Source: a virus
Direction: 5' to 3' (one strand)
DNA: 20,995 bases
Virus record (IMG/VR): IMGVR_UViG_3300040751_003709
Span: 1 to 20,995 of that record
The notes beneath the pieces were generated by a model that saw nothing but the letters and a program-made list of their open reading frames with translations, had not been told where the DNA came from and did no database searches. The number at the start of each line of letters is the position of its first letter. Position 1 is the stretch's first letter. Of the stretch, positions 11,396 to 18,342 are shown one piece after another. The position numbers and the translations under genes are program-made.

Positions 11396-11965
11396 ATGAC
11401 TAAATCTAAAATGATGTTCTTGTTAATGATGTTATGCTTGCCTAATTTTGCATTAGGTCAGGAAGCAGACAGCACAGCAAGTGATACTATTAAAACAGAA
11501 TCAACTACACAGAGTACAATTAACTCGACAAGTGATTCCACCACAACAGTAAAAACCGCTCCTCCTTCAGCTATATCTCCACAGATTAATACGGCAAATT
11601 CTGATCTGTGTACCGTAGGTATTGCTGGGGCAGTGCAGACTCAAATATTGGGAATTTCAGCAGGTAAAACTGTTCGTGATATGAATTGTGAAAAGTTAAA
11701 AAATGCTAAGACTTTATATGATATGGGCATGAAGGTGGCAGCTGTTTCTGTAATGTGTCAGGATGAGCGTATTTTTAATGCAATGATGAATGCCGGCACA
11801 CCATGTCCCTTTGATGGTAAAATTGGTGTAGAAGCTAAAGCTGCTTGGGAAGAAAACCAGGATCAAATGCCTGGAAACAAAAATAAGGTAGTAAATGAAG
11901 AGACAAAGAGCACTCTTATCGGCGGTGGTATTTTGGGCACTCTCCTCCTCCTTTTGTTACTCTGA
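11396..11965 (+). CDS. Exported protein with C-terminal membrane anchor
   Basis: A 189-aa protein with a signal peptide (MTKSKMMFLLMMLCLPNFALG, cleavage near residue 21) and a low-complexity Ser/Thr linker (about 23-58). A cysteine-containing domain follows (DLCTVGIAGAVQTQILGI, RDMNCEKL, VMCQDERIF, GTPCPFDG; four Cys), then a C-terminal hydrophobic run (LIGGGILGTLLLLLLL). The layout suggests a periplasmic domain tethered at both export and C-terminal anchor. It is first in the late operon. Its last 71 bases also encode, in another frame, the signal peptide of the next protein. No family recognised. Confidence 0.82.
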   Translation: MTKSKMMFLLMMLCLPNFALGQEADSTASDTIKTESTTQSTINSTSDSTTTVKTAPPSAISPQINTANSDLCTVGIAGAVQTQILGISAGKTVRDMNCEKLKNAKTLYDMGMKVAAVSVMCQDERIFNAMMNAGTPCPFDGKIGVEAKAAWEENQDQMPGNKNKVVNEETKSTLIGGGILGTLLLLLLL

Positions 11966-12821
11966 AGAAATAGGGGTAACAGGGACGGGGACTGAAGTCT
12001 ACAGTACCACAAATAATGCGGCCGCAAATGGACTTAGCTGGGTAATGGCTAATATACTACCAGCACAGACGGGCTTGACTATCGGTAATATTTTTTATCG
12101 CTATACAGTAGATAAAGAACCGGGTGATAATTTATTAGTTCATGTGCAGAATGAAAATGCACAAGGGCCAGGCTATGTTTTCAGAAGTACCGACGATTGG
12201 TCTGGTTTACCTGGTAACACAATTAGTAGGCTCATTTCGATTGAAAATACACCAGCAACAGCATTTGGTACAGGATCCATTCAAACGGAAGGTGAAGGTA
12301 CTATTAACAACCCTACTGTCATATACAGCTATAAGTATGATGAGTGTTATGTAGTAATTTCAAATCCAGAATGTCCTGGGTATGAGGATGCTTTATTTGC
12401 ATGGATGCAAGATCAAGGACTCTTTGAAGCACCTCCACAACCAGGTGACCCTTACTATGATGAATACGTCCAATTGGTAATGAATAGGGACCAAATGGGT
12501 GATGAGGAAGAAGATGTGACTGAAAAAGAACAAAGAAAGACACAGCAGGAAGAGGCCACTGAAGATGATCCTATCAGACAATTAAATGCTGGCATGGACA
12601 TAGAAGGTTTTGTTACTACTGCAAAAGAACAGGAAAAAATGTTACGACTATCAGCGGTACCAGAGTTTAATACTTATTATCAGGCACAGATTCCTGGGGG
12701 TGCCTATCCAGAAACAGTTAAATTATCAGACTCTAATATTCCTGACAACAGAAGAGCTCTTAGTAATTTGGCTTCAGATGCTGTCCATAATGATATGGTC
12801 AGATCACAATATAAAAACTAA
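11895..12821 (+). CDS. Exported protein of unknown family (308 aa)
   Basis: Starts at ATG 11895 inside the previous gene (71-bp overlap in another frame) with AAGGTAG just before it. The N-terminus MKRQRALLSAVVFWALSSSF is a good signal peptide with cleavage near CYS-EE (about 23). The mature N-terminal half is beta-rich (GVTGTGTEVYSTTNNAAANG, NIFYRYTVD, GYVFRSTDDWSG) and includes CYVVISNPECPGYEDALFAW. Then a Pro/acidic segment (PPQPGDPYYDEY), a charged linker (EEEDVTEKEQRKTQQEEATE) and a C-terminal helical part. I do not know the family. The signal peptide makes the overlap convincing because both frames encode sensible protein. Confidence 0.83.
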   Translation: MKRQRALLSAVVFWALSSSFCYSEEIGVTGTGTEVYSTTNNAAANGLSWVMANILPAQTGLTIGNIFYRYTVDKEPGDNLLVHVQNENAQGPGYVFRSTDDWSGLPGNTISRLISIENTPATAFGTGSIQTEGEGTINNPTVIYSYKYDECYVVISNPECPGYEDALFAWMQDQGLFEAPPQPGDPYYDEYVQLVMNRDQMGDEEEDVTEKEQRKTQQEEATEDDPIRQLNAGMDIEGFVTTAKEQEKMLRLSAVPEFNTYYQAQIPGGAYPETVKLSDSNIPDNRRALSNLASDAVHNDMVRSQYKN

Positions 12822-12841
12822 AACTAAAACGGAGTAAATTT

Positions 12842-13360
12842 ATGAATATCAAACCAATAATTACAGGATTAGGAATAAGCCTAGCTTCTGCAATTGGTTA
12901 TGTTTCTGTGGCAGCGGCAGAGGACATACCTATTATAGGAAATGTTCAAGCTAAGTGTTCAATCTTTACCGACACTGCAGGTGTATATGGTAACCCTACA
13001 CCCAATGAGTTGAGTACCGAGAGTGCTGACGGTGGTATTAGCCCCGTCATTCGTTTCGACGTGGCTCAGGCAGATTACTATACGGCAAGGATTAGATATC
13101 CATTATCCTTCTCGACAGCGCCGACCCTAGTTGACACGGTTACTTGGACTGGATCCACAACTGTTTCCAATACATCAGATGTTAATATGGCTGGGTATGA
13201 AGCGGCAAAGGTAGAATTTGATAACGCAACAGAATATGATTTATCTGTGGCAGGAACTACCTGGTTTTCAGTATCCTCGACAGCTACGTATGGGTTTAAT
13301 ACTGCATTTCCTGCAGGTACATATACATCTATCGTTGAAGCAGAATGCATCGCTAACTAA
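12842..13360 (+). CDS. Exported beta-sandwich protein, pilin/SCPU-like
   Basis: A 172-aa protein with a signal peptide (MNIKPIITGLGISLASAIGY...VAAAEDI; cleavage near AAA-ED, about 26). The mature part is Thr/Ser/Val-rich and beta-stranded. It has one Cys near the start (QAKCSIF) and one at the end (VEAECIAN), able to form a disulfide. The ending FPAGTYTSIVEAEC resembles the last strand of SCPU or chaperone-usher type pilin subunits (GTYtxxVxvxi). This family link is inference from pattern only. GGAG precedes the ATG. The next gene may be its chaperone. Confidence 0.78.
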   Translation: MNIKPIITGLGISLASAIGYVSVAAAEDIPIIGNVQAKCSIFTDTAGVYGNPTPNELSTESADGGISPVIRFDVAQADYYTARIRYPLSFSTAPTLVDTVTWTGSTTVSNTSDVNMAGYEAAKVEFDNATEYDLSVAGTTWFSVSSTATYGFNTAFPAGTYTSIVEAECIAN

Positions 13361-13375
13361 AAATAGGCTTTTATT

Positions 13376-13762
13376 ATGAGATATTTGATTTTATCGGTGC
13401 TGATTTGTCTTATGATGCTTTTTATAGCTAACAAGGCAATGTCGCATGAAATGACTCCGGCGTATCCTGAACTTAGAAATTCATATATGCCGGAGGTTAA
13501 ACAACTTAATCTTAAACTATTTAATAGAAGATCAGATGTACTCTATTATGAAATATCAGTATTTGACAAAGAATGGGAGCAAATTCCTTTTGCTTCAACT
13601 GAACGAATCTTTAAAGTAAACTACTTGGACAGAAAATCATTTACAGTATTCATTAGAGATAGAGATGTCAATAGTGTTGGGTATGTTTGTACAAGATCTA
13701 AATTACTAAAGGGGGGAGGGCCTACCGTTGTCTCCTCAAAAATATGTTCTAAAGTAAAGTGA
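13376..13762 (+). CDS. Exported small protein, possibly chaperone-like
   Basis: A 128-aa protein with an N-terminal signal (MRYLILSVLICLMMLFIANKAMS, cleavage near 23). The mature part, about 105 aa, has beta-strands LNLKLFNRRSDVLYYEISVFDKEW, then IPFASTERIF, SFTVFIRDRD and GYVCTRSKL, with a second Cys near the end (SKICSK). The spacing of strands and the Phe-rich middle recall the N-terminal domain of fimbrial chaperones (NxxxxxxxYEIxVxDxxWxxIPF), but it is too short for a two-domain chaperone and lacks the Arg/Lys pocket signature I could confirm. I recall similar proteins in marine phage genomes, without function. Confidence 0.75.
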   Translation: MRYLILSVLICLMMLFIANKAMSHEMTPAYPELRNSYMPEVKQLNLKLFNRRSDVLYYEISVFDKEWEQIPFASTERIFKVNYLDRKSFTVFIRDRDVNSVGYVCTRSKLLKGGGPTVVSSKICSKVK

Positions 13763-13772
13763 GAAAAATGAG

Positions 13773-14195
13773 ATGTTGAGATTTTTGGTAGTGACTGCTA
13801 CGTTATGCATGGTATCTATTGCAAACGCAGATTCAAGTTCACTAAACCTTCAAATCCCAACTGCGCCTGGAAATCATCAATATGATAAATTCAGAGCAGG
13901 GGATTTGGACTGTCAGAATGCTATTGGTTCAGCTACATATACTGAATTTGGAGTCACAGGTATTATATCTAGGAACCAAAATAATAATGGCTTTAATGAT
14001 TATAATGACAGTCTTGGTAGTAGCCCTAAGGATGTTGGGGTATATGCTAGAATAATTATTCCGCTTGGTGCTAAACCTAAAGCTAGAATTAATTGTAATG
14101 AATTGTATCAGCTTGAATTAAAAAAGAAAAGGCTGGAGGTAATGAAATTAGAACAGGAAATACAACAATTAAGACAATTACAATTTGAAAACTAG
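13773..14195 (+). CDS. Exported protein with C-terminal helix
   Basis: A 140-aa protein with a signal peptide (MLRFLVVTATLCMVSIANA, cleavage after 19 or so). The mature N-terminal part has LNLQIPTAPGNHQYDKFRAG and DLDCQNAIGSATY. Then GVYARIIIPLG and ARINCNELYQLELKKKRLEVMKLEQEIQQLRQL, a charged coiled-coil that ends the protein. The two Cys could bond. The barrel-like GVYARIIIPLG strand before a helix could suggest an envelope-attached part. ATG 13773 has only a weak ribosome site. It lies 10 bases after the chaperone-like gene. Confidence 0.77.
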   Translation: MLRFLVVTATLCMVSIANADSSSLNLQIPTAPGNHQYDKFRAGDLDCQNAIGSATYTEFGVTGIISRNQNNNGFNDYNDSLGSSPKDVGVYARIIIPLGAKPKARINCNELYQLELKKKRLEVMKLEQEIQQLRQLQFEN

Positions 14196-14204
14196 AGGTA
14201 ACTT

Positions 14205-14750
14205 ATGGCTGATAAAGATCTGGGAGAAGGTTTAGAGGCTTTCGATAATGAGGTTGAGAACCTCAAGAACACCAAAATGAAGTTATTTGGAATTACACTA
14301 ACACCATCTACTATTGGTGCACTTTTCGCTGTAGTGAGTGCTTTGCTAGGAACACTATATGGAGCATTTGAATCATATAAAGCGTTTCAAGAAATGAGTG
14401 AAAAGCTAGAGGTATTGGACTTGGAGGCTGTAGAAGCCAGGAATCTTTCCATCGAACGAAAGCTTGATGATGCAATTGATTATACACGGGATATTAAAAA
14501 CAGCTTAAAGGATGATATTATTAGAGTAGAAAGAATTACTGATTCTACAAGTTCTCGTGTAAAGAATATTCAGGATGACATTGATACCAGACTAAGACAA
14601 TTATCTGATCTGACAAGAGAATCAGAAAAGGATTCCAGAGACACAATGCGTGAAACAGAAGAACGAATTGATAATAAAATGAATAAACTGGATACAGATT
14701 TAAGAAAAACATTACAAGAAGCATTGGATAATCCATTATCAGGAAACTAA
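14205..14750 (+). CDS. Inner-membrane coiled-coil protein
   Basis: A 181-aa protein with GAGG before the ATG. It has an acidic N-terminus, a membrane segment at about 35-55 (TPSTIGALFAVVSALLGTLYGAF), then a long coiled-coil of about 115 residues (EKLEVLDLEAVEARNLSIER to the end) with many charged residues and heptad-like Leu/Ile. There is no signal peptide, so the topology is a cytoplasmic or periplasmic rod anchored by one helix. Such proteins recur in marine T4-like late regions. Possible roles include membrane organisation at lysis (spanin-like) or holding the exported complex, but no direct evidence. Confidence 0.82.
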   Translation: MADKDLGEGLEAFDNEVENLKNTKMKLFGITLTPSTIGALFAVVSALLGTLYGAFESYKAFQEMSEKLEVLDLEAVEARNLSIERKLDDAIDYTRDIKNSLKDDIIRVERITDSTSSRVKNIQDDIDTRLRQLSDLTRESEKDSRDTMRETEERIDNKMNKLDTDLRKTLQEALDNPLSGN

Positions 14751-14766
14751 TAAATAGGAGATAATA

Positions 14767-14886
14767 ATGCAAGGACCTGAAAGAACGTGTGAGAGCTGCG
14801 GGCACCGATGCCATTGCTATGCACCTGACTGCAAGAACTGCATTAATGATGTGTGTACTAAATGTAAATGTAAAAAACATGATTAA
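14767..14886 (+). CDS. Cys-rich microprotein (39 aa)
   Basis: ATG 14767, GGAG seven bases upstream. The product MQGPERTCESCGHRCHCYAP continues DCKNCINDVCTKCKCKKHD. It has nine Cys (8, 11, 15, 17, 22, 25, 30, 33, 35) and three His, enough for zinc binding: CxxC at 8-11, 22-25 and 30-33 and CxC at 15-17 and 33-35. A metal-binding role is inferred. The 3' end overlaps the next gene's start by 8 bases. It looks real because of the strong ribosome site and dense Cys pattern. Confidence 0.8.
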   Translation: MQGPERTCESCGHRCHCYAPDCKNCINDVCTKCKCKKHD

Positions 14887-15190
14887 GCAATTTCTGTTTG
14901 ATTGGCTATTAAAGGATTATATTGAAGGAGAGATAGACCGTAGGTTCAAGGAGAATATGATTGAGAGATATTGGACTCAAAAGCATAATGAAACAGCAAA
15001 AAGAATTGCTGAGCTCAGAAAGGCGTATCTTCCGCCACAACCCTCTCATAAAGAAGATATATCCGAACAAGTTCAGCCCAGTAGTGACCTTCGACGGCAA
15101 AACTCCCAATCCAAATTACCAATCAAAGCTAATAAGAAGATGAGTGATAGTGAGTTATTCAAACAAAAATTAAATAAAAACAAATTATAA
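14879..15190 (+). CDS. Small basic hypothetical protein (103 aa)
   Basis: The start was set at ATG 14879, which overlaps the end of the Cys-rich gene; a longer frame from 14789 would lie wholly in that gene and is rejected. The product MIKQFLFDWLLKDYIEGEID has an amphipathic N-terminal helix, a charged helix (ENMIERYWTQKHNETAKRIAELRKA) and a disordered Lys/Ser/Gln-rich C-terminus. No clear ribosome site, so translation may be coupled to the upstream gene. Family unknown. Confidence 0.7.
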   Translation: MIKQFLFDWLLKDYIEGEIDRRFKENMIERYWTQKHNETAKRIAELRKAYLPPQPSHKEDISEQVQPSSDLRRQNSQSKLPIKANKKMSDSELFKQKLNKNKL

Positions 15191-15202
15191 TGGATCTAAA
15201 TA

Positions 15203-15424
15203 ATGGCTACAAAACCAAATAAAAACTTTACATTAGGTGTAAGAGATATTGAACTAATTGAACAGGCATTAAGAGCAAAGGCTGGCCGAAGAGGTATGGC
15301 TATTGCTAGCGGTGAAACATCTGCAACATTGAGGTATGAAATGCACGAGATTCAAGAACTTCTCGGCCGAATACACAACCAAAAAATATTTTATAAGCCC
15401 AAAGGATTTGTTCCCGGTGGGTGA
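15203..15424 (+). CDS. Small conserved hypothetical protein (73 aa)
   Basis: MATKPNKNFTLGVRDIELIEQALRAKAG, then RGMAIASGETSATLRYEMHEIQELLGRIHNQKIFYKPKGF. It is a soluble basic protein with a likely helix-turn-helix-sized pair of helices (DIELIEQALRAK and EMHEIQELLGRIHNQ). I recall similar short proteins near lipase genes in marine phages but not their role. It lies 15 bases before the lipase gene. Confidence 0.78.
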   Translation: MATKPNKNFTLGVRDIELIEQALRAKAGRRGMAIASGETSATLRYEMHEIQELLGRIHNQKIFYKPKGFVPGG

Positions 15425-15439
15425 TACTAGGAGGACTAA

Positions 15440-16150
15440 ATGTCAAACGTTTGTCATAAAATGGCACAATTAGCTGAACTTGCATATTTGGATAGTGCAA
15501 AGGCAAAACCAAAAATGAAGGCCTTGGGTTACACGGGTCATAAATTCTTTGAAAATGATGGTGCTCAATGCCATGCTGTATGGAACAAGGAGGAATATGT
15601 CCTTGCATTCCGAGGTACAGAACCTTCAGAACTAAGTGATGTATTAGCAGATTTAAATGCTATTCCACGAGGTGCTATGACTCACGGTTTGGTACATTCA
15701 GGTTTCAGAAATGAATGTGATAAACTTTGGGCTGATATAGTAAAACACCATAATAATCACAAAACAAAGAGAATGTACATCACTGGGCACTCATTAGGTG
15801 CTGCGATGGCTACTATTGCTACATCTCGCTTTGAAGAGGAACGTAAGGTAGAACAATTAACCACCTTCGGCTCACCAAGAGTTGGTACTCGTAAATTTGT
15901 AAAAAATATTTCTACGACTCACCTTAGGTATGTTAATAATAATGATATTGTCACCAAGGTGCCATTGTTCATTATGGGCTATAAGCATCACGGTTCATTA
16001 CAATACATTAACTTTTATGGAAATGTTCGCAAAATGACTGGTTGGCAATTACTTAAGGATAGATGGAGGGGTTGGAGATCCGGTTTCTTGGATGGTGCAG
16101 CTGATCACGGAATGAATAATTACACTAGGTGTACAAAGGATATAACATGA
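15440..16150 (+). CDS. Class 3 (alpha/beta-hydrolase) lipase
   Basis: Hydrolyses ester bonds of lipids. The 236-aa protein has the full set: FRGTEPSELSDVLADL (about 57-72, oxyanion-side block), the nucleophile elbow GHSLGAA with Ser118, TFGSPRVG (about 142-149), Asp169 in NNNDIVTKVP and His223 in ADHGMNNY. There is no signal peptide, so the enzyme stays inside the cell or in the virion. Strong AGGAGG precedes ATG 15440. It lies in the late operon just before three small membrane-type proteins, which suggests membrane breakdown at the end of infection. Similar lipases occur in several large marine phages and viruses. Confidence 0.93.
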   Translation: MSNVCHKMAQLAELAYLDSAKAKPKMKALGYTGHKFFENDGAQCHAVWNKEEYVLAFRGTEPSELSDVLADLNAIPRGAMTHGLVHSGFRNECDKLWADIVKHHNNHKTKRMYITGHSLGAAMATIATSRFEEERKVEQLTTFGSPRVGTRKFVKNISTTHLRYVNNNDIVTKVPLFIMGYKHHGSLQYINFYGNVRKMTGWQLLKDRWRGWRSGFLDGAADHGMNNYTRCTKDIT

Positions 16151-16440
16151 TGGAAATGCTCACAAGGATGTTTGGAGATACGCTGTGGATCTATACTGCC
16201 ATTGGTGGATCCATTGTAGGTGCCGCCTTTTTAGCATGGTTCCGAAATACAAAAGCCGCTCTATATTTGATGGGTAAATTTGATGGCCTATTGGACCACC
16301 TGGTGGACCGCTTTGGATGGGAATGGCTTCAGGATGATCCAGAGGCATGGCGTAAACGATATCCAAAAGTCACCAAAAAGATTGATGATTTGGAGACACG
16401 GATACAAAAGTTAGAAAGCAAAAAGAAAAATGTTAAGTAA
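16147..16440 (+). CDS. Small membrane coiled-coil protein (97 aa)
   Basis: Chosen start ATG 16147, which overlaps the lipase TGA (ATGA) with AAGGATATAAC before it; a longer frame from 16129 is less likely. One membrane segment (TLWIYTAIGGSIVGAAFLAWF, about 11-31) is followed by a soluble part (FGWEWLQDDPEAWRKRYPKV) and a Lys/Glu-rich coiled coil at the C-terminus. Holin- or spanin-like sizes fit, but there is no family proof. Confidence 0.78.
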   Translation: MMEMLTRMFGDTLWIYTAIGGSIVGAAFLAWFRNTKAALYLMGKFDGLLDHLVDRFGWEWLQDDPEAWRKRYPKVTKKIDDLETRIQKLESKKKNVK

Positions 16441-16627
16441 ACAATGTAAAGCTCACTTAGATGAAGTTGGCGAAACTGGATTACAACACATGGGGCATGC
16501 CTTAAAAGCGGCCATTAAATTACAGCTCTTGGTGCCAGCACTTATTATTCACAGTGTTGCACCAAGATGCTTTACTAACACAGCATCAAATGTAATGAAA
16601 GATATTTTAAAGGAGAGATCAGAATGA
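16430..16627 (+). CDS. DUF6356-like small protein (65 aa)
   Basis: MLSKQCKAHLDEVGETGLQHMGHALKAAIKLQLLVPALII with HLDEVGETGLQHM matching the pattern I associate with DUF6356. A hydrophobic stretch (LQLLVPALIIHSV) could insert into a membrane. Its start overlaps the preceding gene by 11 bases and its end overlaps the next by ATGA, so the four genes from the lipase on are tightly coupled. DUF6356 has no known function. Confidence 0.72.
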   Translation: MLSKQCKAHLDEVGETGLQHMGHALKAAIKLQLLVPALIIHSVAPRCFTNTASNVMKDILKERSE

Positions 16628-16779
16628 AATGGTTAACAAAAAGATTAACAGAAAGAACTACACTTGATGGTGCGGTTCTTATTGCAACTGGTGTTGCTAT
16701 GATTTTGGTACCAGTAGATTTAATTGCATACGCTGCTATTTTCTATGGTGCATGGACCATCTGGAAAAAAGAAGATTAA
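16624..16779 (+). CDS. Small membrane protein (51 aa)
   Basis: ATG 16624 overlaps the preceding TGA (ATGA) and AAGGAGAG lies upstream. The product MKWLTKRLTERTTLDGAVLI continues through ATGVAMILVPVDLIAYAAIF to a charged end (WKKED). Two short hydrophobic helices and a basic N-terminus give a holin-like hairpin shape. Family unknown. It is the last gene of the late operon. Confidence 0.77.
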   Translation: MKWLTKRLTERTTLDGAVLIATGVAMILVPVDLIAYAAIFYGAWTIWKKED

Positions 16780-16804
16780 AAAAGGGGGAAGCATTGCTCC
16801 CCCC
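16778..16804 (-). terminator. Rho-independent terminator of the methyltransferase operon
   Basis: On the minus strand GGGGGGAGC (16804-16796) pairs with GCTTCCCCC (16792-16784) over 9 bp (one G-T pair), followed by six T (16783-16778). It faces the minus-strand genes. On the plus strand the same hairpin has no T run, so it is a weaker stop for the late operon. Confidence 0.85.
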
Positions 16805-16853
16805 TACTGCCAACCCGACCAGGGCGTGTTTTACTTCCACCCGAGAAGATACA

Positions 16854-17552
16854 TCAGAGACTTTGAGTAATGATTTGCCTACGATCTCCTTGACGCCTCT
16901 TTTCAAATACTACAATACTATCATAAAAATGAATGCTATCAGTTGACCGAGTAATATCAGATATTGCTGGTCCGTAAGGTATGTTTTGTTTTCTACGTTT
17001 TATTGTATTTGTCATGCATGTATGTATTGAGTTTGCATGAAGATCATCAATCTTATCTTTGGCAAATTCCATGAAACTATCAGACTTTTTAAGCCCACCA
17101 TTATAGGGTGACATGGGCAAATAACAAGCGTGTGTGTCCTCAATAAAATACACACCATCCTCGTCTACGTGGTGATATAACATATCGTAGGAATCTTTCA
17201 TATCGCTAGAGAAGTGGCTACCGTCGTCTAACACTATATCAATCTGTGGATACTTGGCCATAATCTTTTTAAGGATCTGAGGATCAGATTGACTACCAAT
17301 GAATATGTCTACATTATCAGATTCATATTGCTTACAATTTGGGTCAATATCAATTCCTATAATCTGACACCCTTCGCCAAAATACCATTTCCACATATCT
17401 AATGAACCACCACCTTGAACACCAATTTCAAGCATCACTGGTTTTTTGTTTCTAAATTTTGAAAAATGTCTTTCGTAGATGTCAAAGTAATGCAACCACT
17501 TTTGAAGCATTTTTCCATTATTATTTAAAGCATATCTATGTAAATCACTCAT
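16854..17552 (-). CDS. Class I SAM-dependent methyltransferase (macrocin O-methyltransferase-like)
   Basis: A 232-aa protein with the SAM-binding motif LEIGVQGGGS (41-50), the acidic ribose-binding IGIDID (65-70) and the VLDDGSH block (107-113) typical of sugar/macrolide O-methyltransferases (TylE/TylF-like, Methyltransf_24). Then YFIEDTHACY and a C-terminal FYDSIVVFEKR strand. It probably methylates a sugar or glycan. It is followed by the strong minus-strand terminator and preceded 2 bases away by the FkbM gene, so the two are co-expressed. Confidence 0.88.
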   Translation of the reverse strand: MSDLHRYALNNNGKMLQKWLHYFDIYERHFSKFRNKKPVMLEIGVQGGGSLDMWKWYFGEGCQIIGIDIDPNCKQYESDNVDIFIGSQSDPQILKKIMAKYPQIDIVLDDGSHFSSDMKDSYDMLYHHVDEDGVYFIEDTHACYLPMSPYNGGLKKSDSFMEFAKDKIDDLHANSIHTCMTNTIKRRKQNIPYGPAISDITRSTDSIHFYDSIVVFEKRRQGDRRQIITQSL

Positions 17553-17554
17553 TA

Positions 17555-18160
17555 TTAAACCTTTATTAGTCGAACATTTTGGTAGGTCCGCTGTGCCATT
17601 CTATATCCCATATCCTTATATAGGTCAATTACTTCCAAAACTAATTCGTCAGCTGTGAGCTGATTTGCTTCAAAAAATATTTCGTCCGGGCGATGTTCCT
17701 TAGGGCGTTCTGACAAATAAGGTAAAAATGATTTCAGTATATGAACATCAGCACCTTCTGTATCTAGTTTTAGTAATTTAACCCCCTCGACATTATAGTC
17801 ATCAAAGATCTTTGACAGTGGGATCATATCAATTTCTGTTGCAAGCACCTCGGCATTTGTGTTCTTTACCCTATCGGTCAAATGCTGAATATGAGGCTCA
17901 CCAATTCTATTACAGCCCTTTATATAACCAGGCAAACCATTCTTTGCAAGATCATCTGGGTGTATCCAATATATTTTATCTTTATATTCTGTGCCGTCAA
18001 GCGAAATTGCACAATTTAGTTTTGTGACATTTGGCTTGTCCGGTAACCTATCAAGATAAACCTTTAATGGTTCAATTGATAATCCAGCTTCGCCGGCATT
18101 ACTGGATTGAATGCACGTGTCAAAATCAGATGTTCCAATCTCTATAAAATCATAATTCAT
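17555..18160 (-). CDS. FkbM-family methyltransferase
   Basis: The start ATG 18160 overlaps the upstream TGA (ATGA) with GGAGAAG before it; an earlier in-frame start at 18184 would add eight residues and is not needed. The 201-aa protein has FIEIGTSDFDT (about 5-15, SAM motif), SIEPLKVYL (about 28-36), LLKLDTEGADVHIL (about 130-143, FkbM signature), and EIFFEANQLTADE. FkbM enzymes O-methylate sugars or lipids. With the neighbouring genes it looks part of a glycan-modifying set. Confidence 0.88.
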   Translation of the reverse strand: MNYDFIEIGTSDFDTCIQSSNAGEAGLSIEPLKVYLDRLPDKPNVTKLNCAISLDGTEYKDKIYWIHPDDLAKNGLPGYIKGCNRIGEPHIQHLTDRVKNTNAEVLATEIDMIPLSKIFDDYNVEGVKLLKLDTEGADVHILKSFLPYLSERPKEHRPDEIFFEANQLTADELVLEVIDLYKDMGYRMAQRTYQNVRLIKV

Positions 18161-18342
18161 TCTACTTCTCCCATATACACACAAATCGCCTGTGTTCCAG
18201 GAATAAAGCGCCCTGATGTCCCAGAGTTTTCTTGTCCTAATGCTTCTCTAGCATAAAAACAATCTGTCATTTTATTATATGTATCATATGTTTCAGAATA
18301 TGAAATTCCTTCATAAAGATATATAAAAACTAATGTCCACAT
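18157..18342 (-). CDS. Small hypothetical protein, MWTL paralog B (61 aa)
   Basis: MWTLVFIYLYEGISYSETYDTYNKMTDCFYAREALGQ...AICVYMGEVE. The start ATG 18342 directly follows the TAA of paralog A. It shares MWTL at the start, a tyrosine/acidic middle, a C-x-x-A type segment (CFYAREAL against CLIQASVL) and a C-terminal C-x-Y-M/F-G-[ED] ending with paralog A. Likely a duplicated small domain of about 60 aa; role unknown. It overlaps the FkbM gene by ATGA. Confidence 0.78.
   Translation of the reverse strand: MWTLVFIYLYEGISYSETYDTYNKMTDCFYAREALGQENSGTSGRFIPGTQAICVYMGEVE

Noticed and set aside
12319-12581. Minus-strand ORFs within the exported-protein gene
   Set aside because: Shadows of a well-supported plus-strand gene, with no ribosome sites.
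13376-13762. Firm call of a chaperone-usher pilus system
   Set aside because: No usher is present, the chaperone candidate has only one domain, and similarity is by pattern alone.
14789-14878. Long start for the 103-aa gene
   Set aside because: It would lie fully inside the Cys-rich gene with no ribosome site; the ATG at 14879 overlaps cleanly.
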